Under the pieces are notes generated by a model. That model was not told the DNA's origin. It was given only the letters and a program-made list of their open reading frames with translations, and made no database searches. A DNA stretch of 64,000 nt, from the NCBI GenBank assembly GCA_009911305.1, contig QXXC01000014.1, positions 1 to 64,000 of the forward strand, in the 5' to 3' direction. The position numbers and the translations under genes are program-made. The stretch is from Clostridiaceae bacterium. Its GTDB lineage: Bacteria > Bacillota > Clostridia > Lachnospirales > Lachnospiraceae. Shown piece by piece: positions 24,781 through 33,282 of this stretch (position 1 is its first letter; every line of letters starts with the position of its first letter).

Positions 24781-27018
24781 ATGAAAATTATTAAGCAGAC
24801 CAACCGGACCATTCTGTTTGACGTGATCAATCCGGAGCGCCTGGATTTGATCAATCTCATGGCAGGGATAGAGACCACGGGCAAGAGCCTGACGGACGAG
24901 AAGATCAAGGAGATCCACAGCCATCTGCTGGTCCACAGCTTCGACGAATTCTTAAAGAAGTTTGCCCCGACGATCTACAGTTATTTTGACGCGGAGAGCA
25001 AGCGGATGGTTTATACGCTGGAGCGTCCCATGGGGATTCCGGCGCAGTTTGTGAAGGAGATTGTCATTGACAGGAACAACGGTTTCTTAAAGACCTTCAT
25101 GCGGCTGATTGACGAGAAGCGCAGCTCGAATAAACCGAACGTGACCTTTAACTATGATTCCATGCTGGAGATGCTGTCTCCTCAGAAGACATTAAGCGAT
25201 ATGAAGCGTTTAAGCAAGGACGTGAATTATCTGGCGAAGGAGAGCATGAAGCTGGAGAGCGATTCGCCGGCCAGGCTTAAGCGCTTAAAGCTTTTATCCA
25301 AGAAGATCAATGAGACGGAGAATTTTTATAATGAATTCCCGACGCAGATTGCCCTGATGATCGGCACGATCCGGGAGAATCTGGTCGCTATCGAGGCGGC
25401 CGGGCAAAAGGGCGGGGGAACTCCTGTTCCGGCTCTTCCCTATTTTGACGGCGAGGGCGAGATGAAGACCATTACGTTCAACCCGGCGGAGGGGGTTCCG
25501 CTTCTGGAGGCCGATGATCAGGCGACGGCGCTTCTGGTCTCGGAGATCGAGGATCGGTATGACTTAATCGAACAGCGGCGCAAGAACGCGGTGGGCGCTC
25601 CGGCAGAGCAGGAGAGCGGTGCGGACCGGGTGTCTTCCCTGATGCAGGAGCTGGTGGTTTCCGCCTTCACGAACAAGATGTCCTCCAAGCTGGCAGTGAT
25701 GGAGACCGGCAAGAAGGTGGAGCTGTTCAACAACTACAGCGCGCTTTACAATACGTGGCAGAAGGATTTTATCAAGGTGGCGAAGCCCATCTTTGAGCGC
25801 ATCCTGGGCGTGAAGGCGTTCTTTGATTCCTATACGCCGAAGATTAAGGGCATGGCGCCGTCCCTGCTGGTGACGAACCTGCCCATAGAGGAGCTGGTGG
25901 AGTCCCAGAATATGGAGAAGCTGAAGCTGTATCTGGAGACGGTGAACAATAAGACGGATTATACGGATACCATCTGGTTCGGCATCGTGCCGAGGATTGA
26001 GCTGCAGCGCGAGATGCCGCTCGACGATTATACGACGGAGATGACGCTTGATTTTGCGGAGAAATGGGGCTATTCCGGCGAGTATGACGAGGACGATCCG
26101 GTCTTCTTCTCCTCCATGGACACGCTGCAGAACCTCCTGGATGGGATTAAGAAATATAAGATACAGACGTTTTTCGGGTTTGAGACAGGGGAGGAGTCTA
26201 CGTTTTCGAGGATGGCCACGGACGGGGCTGCCCCTTATATGGATAAGGCGGAGGAGATCGCGGGGAATGTATACGATGAATATGCCATTGCCTGCTTCCC
26301 GAATGTGACGGTGGTCCCGGAGGACAAGTCGAGAGTGGTCACCTCCAGGGGCGCGAGGCTTTCGGAGAACGGGACCGTGGAGTTCCCGAAGGGCCTGGAA
26401 AATGACGTGAAGTTCTGGATGAAGGGCGTTTATGTGGGCGCGGAGTTTGTGGCGGCCGGGATCGTGGCCGCGTGCCAGTGCCCCAATTTCCTGAAGACAT
26501 ACTTAAAGAAGGTTTACCCCGATTTCCCGGGCGTGCGGTTCGACCTGGAGGAGAATGAAAATGCGCTGCGCCTGCCGATCGTGTTTGCAAAGGAGATATC
26601 GGGCTTTACGAATGATGTGAAGGAGGAGATTGACCAGAACAAGTTTGGCTTTGTGTTCTCCTCTGATAATTATACGCTGGACGGCAAGATTGTCAGCGGC
26701 ATTACGGTCATGAGCGCCAGGAGCATGCATATGGACCGCCGCACGTACCGGAGCGTTTTCCAGACCACCAGGCGCACCTATATTGAGCGCATGATGGCCG
26801 CGCAGCTCCGCAGCAAGGATGAGCGCAGTATCCGCGCGTATTTTGAGCCGAGCGGGCAGATCAGCGAGTGGATGAAATTCGGGACCTGGGATAATTCGAT
26901 TATACGCGAGGGAGAGAGCGTGGAGCTTGAGAATATCGCGGAGGGCCTGTGCGATATCCGCATCGAATCCAAGGGCGTGTCCGAGAGCTTTACGATCAAT
27001 ATTACGGAGAATGAATAG
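24781..27018 (+). CDS. large sheath-like protein of a contractile-injection-type system (putative)
   Basis: A 745-residue cytoplasmic protein without signal peptide or membrane segments. I do not recognise it confidently. It is the first gene of the operon and is followed by a tube-like protein, the sheath-then-tube order of phage tails and type VI systems. A central 'LLVTNLPIEELVESQNMEKLKLYLETVNNKTDYTDTIWFGIVPRIEL' stretch (about residue 365-415) is reminiscent of TssC-like proteins. The C-terminal 'KGVSESFTINITENE' is beta-rich, as in sheath ends. It would be a single-gene sheath, unlike the split TssB/TssC of type VI systems. An N-terminal helical region (to about 230) may play the TssB part. 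Confidence 0.5.
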   Translation: MKIIKQTNRTILFDVINPERLDLINLMAGIETTGKSLTDEKIKEIHSHLLVHSFDEFLKKFAPTIYSYFDAESKRMVYTLERPMGIPAQFVKEIVIDRNNGFLKTFMRLIDEKRSSNKPNVTFNYDSMLEMLSPQKTLSDMKRLSKDVNYLAKESMKLESDSPARLKRLKLLSKKINETENFYNEFPTQIALMIGTIRENLVAIEAAGQKGGGTPVPALPYFDGEGEMKTITFNPAEGVPLLEADDQATALLVSEIEDRYDLIEQRRKNAVGAPAEQESGADRVSSLMQELVVSAFTNKMSSKLAVMETGKKVELFNNYSALYNTWQKDFIKVAKPIFERILGVKAFFDSYTPKIKGMAPSLLVTNLPIEELVESQNMEKLKLYLETVNNKTDYTDTIWFGIVPRIELQREMPLDDYTTEMTLDFAEKWGYSGEYDEDDPVFFSSMDTLQNLLDGIKKYKIQTFFGFETGEESTFSRMATDGAAPYMDKAEEIAGNVYDEYAIACFPNVTVVPEDKSRVVTSRGARLSENGTVEFPKGLENDVKFWMKGVYVGAEFVAAGIVAACQCPNFLKTYLKKVYPDFPGVRFDLEENENALRLPIVFAKEISGFTNDVKEEIDQNKFGFVFSSDNYTLDGKIVSGITVMSARSMHMDRRTYRSVFQTTRRTYIERMMAAQLRSKDERSIRAYFEPSGQISEWMKFGTWDNSIIREGESVELENIAEGLCDIRIESKGVSESFTINITENE

Positions 27019-27119
27019 GCCTGTGAACCGGACAGGCGCAGCAGAGAGTTTTAAGCCCCGCTTGTGAAAGCTTCAGCGAGTAGATAGATAGTTCAGGTAA
27101 ATAAGGAGAGGAGATTCAA

Positions 27120-27533
27120 ATGGCTTTAACGACAGTGCAGGCAAACAGCTTAAAGATTGCGGATATCGCAGAGATCACGGAAGGCATTTCCTATGTGGAG
27201 TTCACATCCACGATTGACGAGCATTCCTATGCGCGTTCTTCGGATATCTACTGCACCCTGATGATTCAGGGCGTGATCAACATGGATTCCACGAAGAAGA
27301 TTCTGGGCGACGAGTCCAAGAAGATGCTGGAGTGGTCTCTGGTGGCGTCCAACCATGCGGACTGCTACAAGGCAGTGGAGGTATCCTATACGCATAACGA
27401 CGTAACGACCAAGTATAAATTCAGCCACGCCTTCCCGGTTTCCTACAAAGAGGAGAATGCGGATCAGGAGAAGAGATTCACCCTGGTGGTAAGGCAGAAG
27501 AAGGATCGTCTGGCTGATATTGTTGTAGAGTAA
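27120..27533 (+). CDS. tube (Hcp-like) protein, putative
   Basis: A 137-residue soluble, beta-rich protein. Size, position right after the sheath-like gene and the alternating beta-strand pattern ('GISYVEFTSTIDEHSYARSSDIYCTLMIQGVI', 'VEVSYTHNDVTTKYKFSHAFPVSYKEENAD', 'RFTLVVRQKKD') fit a phage-tail-tube or Hcp fold, which stacks as rings inside the sheath. No sequence motif proves this. A strong AGGAGAGG site and GC-rich hairpins downstream suggest high expression relative to later genes, as expected of a structural subunit. Confidence 0.55.
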   Translation: MALTTVQANSLKIADIAEITEGISYVEFTSTIDEHSYARSSDIYCTLMIQGVINMDSTKKILGDESKKMLEWSLVASNHADCYKAVEVSYTHNDVTTKYKFSHAFPVSYKEENADQEKRFTLVVRQKKDRLADIVVE

Positions 27534-27590
27534 GAGAACGCGGCCGTCCGGGGCTTCCGGGCGGTGTCTGACGGGCGGGCAGCCCGGTTT

Positions 27591-27687
27591 CGGCGGCGGG
27601 GAGGAAAGCCGAGCCGCCGCCGCTTTCATAAGACGGGGCATTTATTTTTTGGAAAGCGCGGCAGCCCAGCCAGGCTGGGCCGCCGCG
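27591..27687 (+). terminator. tandem GC-rich hairpins after the tube gene (attenuator)
   Basis: First hairpin: CGGCGGCGG (27591-27599) with CCGCCGCCG (27614-27622). Second: CGCGGC and CCCAGC (27657-27670) with GCTGGG and GCCGCG (27674-27687). Between them lies a TTTATTTTTT stretch. These can reduce readthrough so that sheath and tube mRNA exceeds that for the remaining genes. The rest of the 27534-27775 gap shows no gene. Confidence 0.55.
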
Positions 27688-27775
27688 GAACAGTTGTATA
27701 GAAGGCTAGTCAGCACAGGAGAGGGTTTCGCTTTATGAATTCTCTCCTGAATGCGGTTAAGGATGGGAGGGCCAT

Positions 27776-28225
27776 ATGGCGGACCAGGGTGCGGTGAACC
27801 TTTTTATGGTGGTTTCCATGATTGCTTTGTGGGTGATGGTCGCTGGCCTTACGGGTATTCACATTGCGGAATATCTGAAAAAACGGACCCGGATGAGGGC
27901 TGTGATCCTGGACAGCCGGGGAGAGGCGCGGGACGAGCATGAGCTTGGAAAACAGAAGGAATTGCTGATAGGGAAATCTGCGCCTGCGAATCTGGTAAAT
28001 ATTGACTTTTCTGATTCCGCCTACGCCGCCTCGATCGAGGAGGATCACGCGTCTCTTGTGCGAAACGGCGCATACTGGTATGTCTGCGCAAGGGCGAACA
28101 ACGGCATGGTGGGGCTTAAGCAGAAGGGCGGTGAGCCGGTCTATAAGCTGCAGAAGGGGATTTTGTACCGGATTCAGCGAGGCGATACGATATATATTTC
28201 ATATGAGAAGATTGTGATTCAATGA
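27776..28225 (+). CDS. membrane-anchored FHA-domain protein
   Basis: A 149-residue protein with one N-terminal transmembrane segment (about residues 8-32) and a C-terminal FHA-like domain (about 58-149). The FHA pattern is readable: 'LLIGKSAPANLVNIDFSD' (strand with Gly-Lys in place of Gly-Arg), 'ASIEEDHASLVRNGAYWYVCARANNGMVGLKQKG' (Ser/His and Asn-Gly positions) and 'LQKGILYRIQRGDTIYIS'. FHA domains bind phosphothreonine. Type VI systems use Fha proteins as switches, so this may anchor or gate the machine at the membrane. The replacement of the usual GR by GK could weaken phosphate binding. A GGGAGGG site precedes ATG 27776. Confidence 0.7.
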   Translation: MADQGAVNLFMVVSMIALWVMVAGLTGIHIAEYLKKRTRMRAVILDSRGEARDEHELGKQKELLIGKSAPANLVNIDFSDSAYAASIEEDHASLVRNGAYWYVCARANNGMVGLKQKGGEPVYKLQKGILYRIQRGDTIYISYEKIVIQ

Positions 28226-28252
28226 GGACGTTTGAGAGGATGCGGGATTGAC

Positions 28253-28762
28253 ATGGGCTTAATCAGGTGTGAAAACGGACATTTATTCAGCGAAAAGCGG
28301 TACGGGACCATCTGCCCGTACTGCAGTACGGCTGTGAATATAGCCAGGAAGAAGGGGGAGGATGTGGACGGCGTCCTGCGGGACACCACATATCTGGAGG
28401 AGCTGGAGGTGATGCATCCTGTGGTCGGATGGCTGGTCTGCATTGAAGGGCCTTCCAAGGGCAGGGATTACCGGATGATTGCGGAGAAGAATTTTATCGG
28501 CAGGAGTCCGGAGATGGACATCCGGATCCTGGGGGACAATCATATTTCCTATAAGAATCATGCCATTGTCTCTTATGACGGAAAGAAGCGGGCGACGTTT
28601 CTTCTGCCCGGTGACGCGCAGGGGCTTGTCTACCTGAACGGGGAGGCGGTCTATGCGCCCACACAGATGGAGGCCTTTGACCAGATTGAGCTGGGAAAGA
28701 GCAAGCTTCTTTTTATCCCCCTCTGCGGGGCGAATTTCGAGTGGGAAGAGGAAGATGAGTAG
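28253..28762 (+). CDS. zinc-ribbon plus FHA-domain protein
   Basis: A 169-residue cytoplasmic protein. An N-terminal zinc-ribbon-like knuckle (C-x2-GH near residue 5 and 'CPYC' near 22) is followed by an FHA domain (about 62-165) with the classic 'IGRSPEMDIRILGDNHISYKNHAIVSYDGKKRATFLL' and 'GLVYLNGEAVYAPTQMEAFDQIELGKSKLLFIPL'. Here GR, the S-x2-H position and NG are all kept, so phosphopeptide binding is likely. The ATG at 28253 gives the natural zinc-ribbon start. The next gene (PP2C-like) begins inside its stop codon region (ATGAGTAG), so the two are translationally coupled. Confidence 0.82.
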   Translation: MGLIRCENGHLFSEKRYGTICPYCSTAVNIARKKGEDVDGVLRDTTYLEELEVMHPVVGWLVCIEGPSKGRDYRMIAEKNFIGRSPEMDIRILGDNHISYKNHAIVSYDGKKRATFLLPGDAQGLVYLNGEAVYAPTQMEAFDQIELGKSKLLFIPLCGANFEWEEEDE

Positions 28763-29336
28763 ACGTTACGGCAATGCCCAGACCATAGGCAGCCTTGTGC
28801 ATCAGAATACGTATTTTATGACAAAGCAGGTCGGGGAGGGGTTTCTGGCTGTGCTGGCGGACGGCGCGATCGACAGCGTGACAGGGGCTTACGGCGCGAT
28901 TCTGGCGTGTGAGACAGTGGCCAGGGGGTTTGTTTCCCTGGAGGATGTGGAAGGCCAGTTCACGGCGCAGTTTGCCCGCGCCGCCGCGCTTTTGCATGAG
29001 CGGATTTATAAGGGCCGCCCTCCGAGGGTTTCCCTGCTCGCCGCCTGCTTTATCGGGCATGATATGTATTACCGGAACGTGGGCGGGCTGTCCCTGGCGA
29101 GCTTTAACGGCAGGGAGCTGTCCCTGGCAAAGGAGGAGAGCGGAAGGCTGGACAGGAGAGGCATTACGACCCTTTTGTGCAGCCAGGGCGTATGGCAGGC
29201 CCTGACGGAGGTGGATGTGGAAAAGCTCCTGTCAGGCAGGGCGCATCCGTACAGGAAGGCCCAGAACATGATTGAAGCGGTGAACCGCCGGAATTTAAAG
29301 GATCAGAGAAGCGCATTGGCGGTGATTGTGGCGTGA
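28755..29336 (+). CDS. short PP2C-like phosphatase domain protein (degenerate)
   Basis: A 193-residue protein with a PP2C layout: an opening 'GSLVHQNTYFMTKQVGEGFLAVLADGAIDSVTGAYGAILA' resembling the DG-M/H-GG metal motif, a middle 'VSLLAACFIGHDMYYRNVGGLSLASFNGRELS' beta-sheet stretch and a terminal 'DQRSALAVIV' in the place of the 'DN-A/T' motif. Key glycines of the first motif are altered, so it may be an inactive phosphosensor. It overlaps the FHA gene by eight bases. In type VI systems a PP2C (PppA) opposes a kinase (PpkA) through Fha; no kinase is visible here. Confidence 0.65.
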   Translation: MSRRYGNAQTIGSLVHQNTYFMTKQVGEGFLAVLADGAIDSVTGAYGAILACETVARGFVSLEDVEGQFTAQFARAAALLHERIYKGRPPRVSLLAACFIGHDMYYRNVGGLSLASFNGRELSLAKEESGRLDRRGITTLLCSQGVWQALTEVDVEKLLSGRAHPYRKAQNMIEAVNRRNLKDQRSALAVIVA

Positions 29337-29375
29337 TACGCGCCGGCTTACCTGCGGATGGAAAAGAGGAACCAT

Positions 29376-31322
29376 ATGAGAAAGTTGAACAGCCAGTTCA
29401 TTACCACATTTGTATCAGAGGCAGGCTTAAACGGGCAGAACGGGACATATTACGGCTTTGTGGAGATGGATCGCTATTATTGCATGGCTGTGGCCGAGGG
29501 CTATGACGGGGACGGCGGCCGGGAGAGCGCGAAGCTGGCGGTCGATGCGGCGATGGAGGCGTTTGTGCAGAAGCCCGGGATGTCGGCAAAGCGGATCCGG
29601 GCCTGCCTTAAGAGGGCGCACAGATGCCTGGCGGAGCAGAGCGTGCGCATCCGGCTGAAGGCCGGGATCCTTGTGCTGGTCTCGGATTATACCCGCTTCC
29701 GGTACGGCGTGTGCGGCAATGTGATGCTTTATGCGTTTCGCAGCGCGGGGATCTACCATCAGAGCGTGACGCATACGGTGTACCAGAATATGGCAGGGCA
29801 GGCGGCAAAGGAGGGAACCGGACCGAAGGAGGAGACGGGGAATGTCGTCCATTATCTGGGCGGAAGCGGGAGGACGGCTGTCTCCGGCAGGCTGAGGCTT
29901 GAGGACGGGGATGTGCTGTTAGCCGTCACGGAAGGCTTCTGGAGCCGTATCAATAAGGTGGAAGTTCTGGACGCGTATGAGTCCATCCAGTCCGTGGAGG
30001 AGTTTCTGGGAGATCTGCAGGAGCTGTATCTGAGGGGCAGCACGGAGGGGATTCCCTGCTGCTGCCTGGCCGCGGTGGAGGTCAAAAAGGCGTATAAGGA
30101 AAACAGGGCCCTGAAAAAGAAGATCCTTACGTGGTGCCTGATTCTTTTCCTGATCCTTTTGGCCGTCTCCCTGATCGCGGCTGTGGTGTTTCGGGTCAGG
30201 CGGCGAAAGCAGCGGGAGGTGCAGGATACGGTGGCCGTGTACGAGGAGACCGGGGATCAGTATATGGCTGATTTGAGCTGTACGCTGGCGAAGCAGGAGT
30301 ATGAGAAGGCGGCGCAGGAAAGCAAAAAGATAAGTAAAAATGGAGAGAGGCTTGCAAAGGAAAAGGAGCTGTCGGAAAAGATTGGGATCAGCGAGATGCT
30401 GAAGGAAGCGGACGACGCTTACGGCGCCCGCAGCTATGCCCAGGCCCGTGAAGGATATAAGAAGGTCCTGGAGCGGGCGAAGCAGTATAAGGAGCTGTCA
30501 TCCCTGACAGGCGTGCTTGAGAGGCGGATGAAGCTTGCCGGGACCGGGATGGAGATTGACAATTATATGCAGGCCGCGGCCCTTAAGGAGGCAGAGGGGG
30601 ATCTGGAGTCCGCCGCTGTTTTGTACGGCCGCGCGGAGGCGATGCTGCGGATCGTGGAGGATCCGGAGCTCTTAAAGGAGGCGCAGCTTGCCCTTCTGCG
30701 GATCGAGGGGCAGGCCAGGGAGGAGGCAAAGGCCGAGCGCGCCAAGGCGCGGGATGAGGTCATCATCGACGCGGATAAGGAGGCGGCGCTGAATGCGATC
30801 CTGGCAGGGGATCTGGAAACGGCCATTGCGCAGTATACGAAGATCAGGGATTCGTATATTGCCCTGGAGGACAATGAGAAGGCAGAGGAGACGACGCAGC
30901 TCATTCTGTCCCTGCAGAAGCAGGCCATGGAGGAAAAGGATCTGAAAGAGGATGCGATCGAGGAGGACAGGCAGGCGGCCTTTGACGCGATCCTGGCCGG
31001 AGATACGCAGGAGGCGCTCGCGCTTCTTGAGAAGGCGCGCGATGCATATACAGAGCTGGAGGATGTGGAGGGCGCGGCGGAGATGGAGCAGATGATCGCT
31101 TCCCTTAAGGCGCAGGATGCCCAGGATCCGGGAGAGGATACGCTTCCCGGGGACAGCGGGGAAGCGGACGGGGAAGCGGCCGGTCCCGCGGGAGAGACAG
31201 GGGACGGCCCGGCCCGGGGCGCGGGCAAAGAGGAAGTTGGCCGGCCGGGCGCCTCAGGGCGTAAGAACGCGCCCGGCGCGGATGAAAAGCGGCCCGGGCC
31301 GGGAGGTGACACGGATGGATGA
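29376..31322 (+). CDS. PP2C-like/transmembrane/TPR-repeat fusion protein
   Basis: A roughly 648-residue membrane protein. Residues 1-240 form a second PP2C-like domain ('NGTYYGFVEMDRYYCMAVAEGYDGDGGRESAKLAVDAA', 'GILVLVSDYTRFRYGVCGNVMLYAFR', 'LRLEDGDVLLAVTEGFWSRI'). One transmembrane helix is at about 250-272. An outer or distal helical part to about 580 has TPR-like repeats, including two near-identical units ('ALNAILAGDLETAIAQYTKIRDSYIALED' and 'AFDAILAGDTQEALALLEKARDAYTELED'). The last 60 residues are Gly/Pro/Asp-rich and probably disordered. It could couple a cytoplasmic phospho-signal to an envelope component. It overlaps the next gene by eight bases. Confidence 0.68.
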   Translation: MRKLNSQFITTFVSEAGLNGQNGTYYGFVEMDRYYCMAVAEGYDGDGGRESAKLAVDAAMEAFVQKPGMSAKRIRACLKRAHRCLAEQSVRIRLKAGILVLVSDYTRFRYGVCGNVMLYAFRSAGIYHQSVTHTVYQNMAGQAAKEGTGPKEETGNVVHYLGGSGRTAVSGRLRLEDGDVLLAVTEGFWSRINKVEVLDAYESIQSVEEFLGDLQELYLRGSTEGIPCCCLAAVEVKKAYKENRALKKKILTWCLILFLILLAVSLIAAVVFRVRRRKQREVQDTVAVYEETGDQYMADLSCTLAKQEYEKAAQESKKISKNGERLAKEKELSEKIGISEMLKEADDAYGARSYAQAREGYKKVLERAKQYKELSSLTGVLERRMKLAGTGMEIDNYMQAAALKEAEGDLESAAVLYGRAEAMLRIVEDPELLKEAQLALLRIEGQAREEAKAERAKARDEVIIDADKEAALNAILAGDLETAIAQYTKIRDSYIALEDNEKAEETTQLILSLQKQAMEEKDLKEDAIEEDRQAAFDAILAGDTQEALALLEKARDAYTELEDVEGAAEMEQMIASLKAQDAQDPGEDTLPGDSGEADGEAAGPAGETGDGPARGAGKEEVGRPGASGRKNAPGADEKRPGPGGDTDG

Positions 31323-32481
31323 GAGCTTTATCTATGAGCGCTTAAAGGCGCTGAGCGGCGGTCTGGAGCGGGAGGGCTACCGGGACATCAGCAAGGCGTT
31401 TGAGGAGGTCGTCCGCTATAACAGACAGGCGCTGAGGGAGCTGGAGACGAAGCTGGATGAGGAGCTTCGGGATATTTCAGAGCGCTTTTACCTGTACGGG
31501 GCCGTGGCAGCGGCCGGGGATGCGCCGATTGTGAATGATTTTCTGTTTCCCATGGATGAAGGGAGCGAGCCGGAGAGCCTGGCCACCGTGTTCTGCCCAT
31601 GCGCAAAGAGCCGGCTCAAGGAGCTGTTTGGCCAGCCTCATGAGCTGGAGATTCAGACGGATGCGGAAACTGTCACGCGAAAGGCGCGCTTCGTGCCGTG
31701 CAGGCGCTACCAGAGAAGGATCGGGGAGCTGCGCGATGTGTATTATGAGAACGGCGTTTACTGGAGGACGCCGTATCTGCCGTATGTGGATCGGTTCGCG
31801 GATGTCTTCTGCGAGGAGCAGGGGGCCGGTCCTGAAGGTGAAATTCGTTTCATCCGTATGAAGGATCTGGATCTTCCTCTGAGTCTCGGCCTTGTGCCTC
31901 TGTGGAATGTGGAGCCGGTAAAGCTCAAATGCACGGTGTTCCCCATCCCGGCGATTGACGAGCGGTATTTCTGTCATACCTTACGGCTGCCTTTCCCGCA
32001 GGACGGCTATGTGGTCCGCCGGGAGAGGGGGATCCGGAACATGTATATGAGCGCGCGGGGGATGGAGGTCATCACAGAGGAGCGGGGGCAGAAGGAGTTT
32101 GATCTGTACCGGATCGCGGTCCGCCGGGATGTGAAGGTTCCCCATTATCCCCTGACCTCGAACATGCGCCGGATGCGCCATATTGACCGCCAGGCGGACA
32201 ACGCGGCGGGCCGGCTCTGTACCAGGGCGGAGATCGGCCGCATCGCCTCTGTCTATGAGGCGTCGGAGGGCCTTAAGCTGGTGGAAATCCGGGAGGACGG
32301 ACAGGGGAGCGCGGAAGGGGAAGGCGGCCGTTACCGCTTTGCCCCGCCGGGCCGGGAGCGCCTGTGCCTGGCGTTCCGGGCAGAGGAACGCGGATTTCTC
32401 ACAGAGGATCAGGTTTCCTTTCTCGCGGAGGAGGTGCAGAGCGCTTTTCCCCAGTTTGCGGTTACGGGGGAGATCGTATAA
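31315..32481 (+). CDS. putative baseplate component (TssF-like position)
   Basis: A 388-residue soluble protein that I do not recognise with certainty. The start at ATG 31315 is fixed by GGGAGG and by overlap with the preceding stop. The N-terminal half is helical ('YRDISKAFEEVVRYNRQALRELETKLDEELRD'). The second half has 'LKCTVFPIPAIDERYFCHTLRLPFPQDGYVVRRERGIRNMYMSARGMEVITEE' and a winged-helix-like tail ('LTEDQVSFLAEEVQSAFPQFAV'). Size, position and beta-rich middle would suit a baseplate wedge protein of the TssF/gp6 type, but this is inference from context only. Confidence 0.4.
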   Translation: MDESFIYERLKALSGGLEREGYRDISKAFEEVVRYNRQALRELETKLDEELRDISERFYLYGAVAAAGDAPIVNDFLFPMDEGSEPESLATVFCPCAKSRLKELFGQPHELEIQTDAETVTRKARFVPCRRYQRRIGELRDVYYENGVYWRTPYLPYVDRFADVFCEEQGAGPEGEIRFIRMKDLDLPLSLGLVPLWNVEPVKLKCTVFPIPAIDERYFCHTLRLPFPQDGYVVRRERGIRNMYMSARGMEVITEERGQKEFDLYRIAVRRDVKVPHYPLTSNMRRMRHIDRQADNAAGRLCTRAEIGRIASVYEASEGLKLVEIREDGQGSAEGEGGRYRFAPPGRERLCLAFRAEERGFLTEDQVSFLAEEVQSAFPQFAVTGEIV

Positions 32482-32544
32482 GGGCAGCCGGGCGCGGAGC
32501 GCCGCGGCGTATGGTTTACACGGGACGGGAAAGGAAGGTCAGGC

Positions 32545-33219
32545 ATGAAACGGCTGTGGCAGGCGGCAATGGAGGTTCTGGAGAACGGCATACGGGAGAA
32601 TGATCTGTTTTTTGACGTGACGGACACCAGTTCTCCGTATGGGGAGGCGACAGTGAAGAACGCCTACAGCCCCTTTGGGCCGGATGTGGGGACGGTGGCT
32701 GTGAACCCGTATTACAGCTATGAGGCGATTTTTACCCATCTGCTGAAGCCGGGGCGCGTCCCGGAGCTTACCCGCTTTTTGTGCGATCTGATCCTGCGCC
32801 ATCTGTGGGAGACGGATGCCTGCGCCGGCATGGATCTGGAGGCGTTTTATGTGCGTTTTTTGGCAGAGGATATCCGAAACGGGGCGTTCGGCCCTGAATT
32901 TTTGGTTCGGGATTTTTCGGAAAAGGAGATCCGCCGGATCGCCTGGCATTACTTAAGGCTGTGCCGGACCGGGGATTATGAGCGGTGCTTCTGCGATGCG
33001 CTCTGCCGCCTGTACAGGAATGCATGGGTGAATATGCGGGAGGACGGGAGCCTGGTGCTGATTGTGAATGAGCCTGCTTCGCCGCTTCATGAGCGCAGAG
33101 TGACGGCGCTGCGCAGCGTGTTTCTGCAGGCGGGGAGGATGTGCCGCATTTTCTGGGATATCCCTCCCGGGATCGTGGAGTGTGAGGAGACGCCGATCGG
33201 CGGCTTTGTATTGTTTTGA
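32545..33219 (+). CDS. protein of unknown function in the injection-type operon
   Basis: A 224-residue soluble protein without recognised motifs. It has a mixed alpha/beta pattern with aromatic-rich stretches ('NDLFFDVTDTSSPYGEATVKNAYSPFGPDVGTVAVNPYYSYEAIFTHLL', 'IAWHYLRLCRTGDYERCFCDALCRLYRNAWVNM'). It lies between the TssF-positioned gene and the Hsp70-like gene in the same orientation, so it probably belongs to the assembly or baseplate. A GGAAAGGAAGG site precedes ATG 32545. Confidence 0.6.
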   Translation: MKRLWQAAMEVLENGIRENDLFFDVTDTSSPYGEATVKNAYSPFGPDVGTVAVNPYYSYEAIFTHLLKPGRVPELTRFLCDLILRHLWETDACAGMDLEAFYVRFLAEDIRNGAFGPEFLVRDFSEKEIRRIAWHYLRLCRTGDYERCFCDALCRLYRNAWVNMREDGSLVLIVNEPASPLHERRVTALRSVFLQAGRMCRIFWDIPPGIVECEETPIGGFVLF

Positions 33220-33282
33220 AAGCATGTTCGGTAAATGATGGTTTTGAAATGGCAGTTTTGGTTTAGTTGAGGGGGACGGGGT

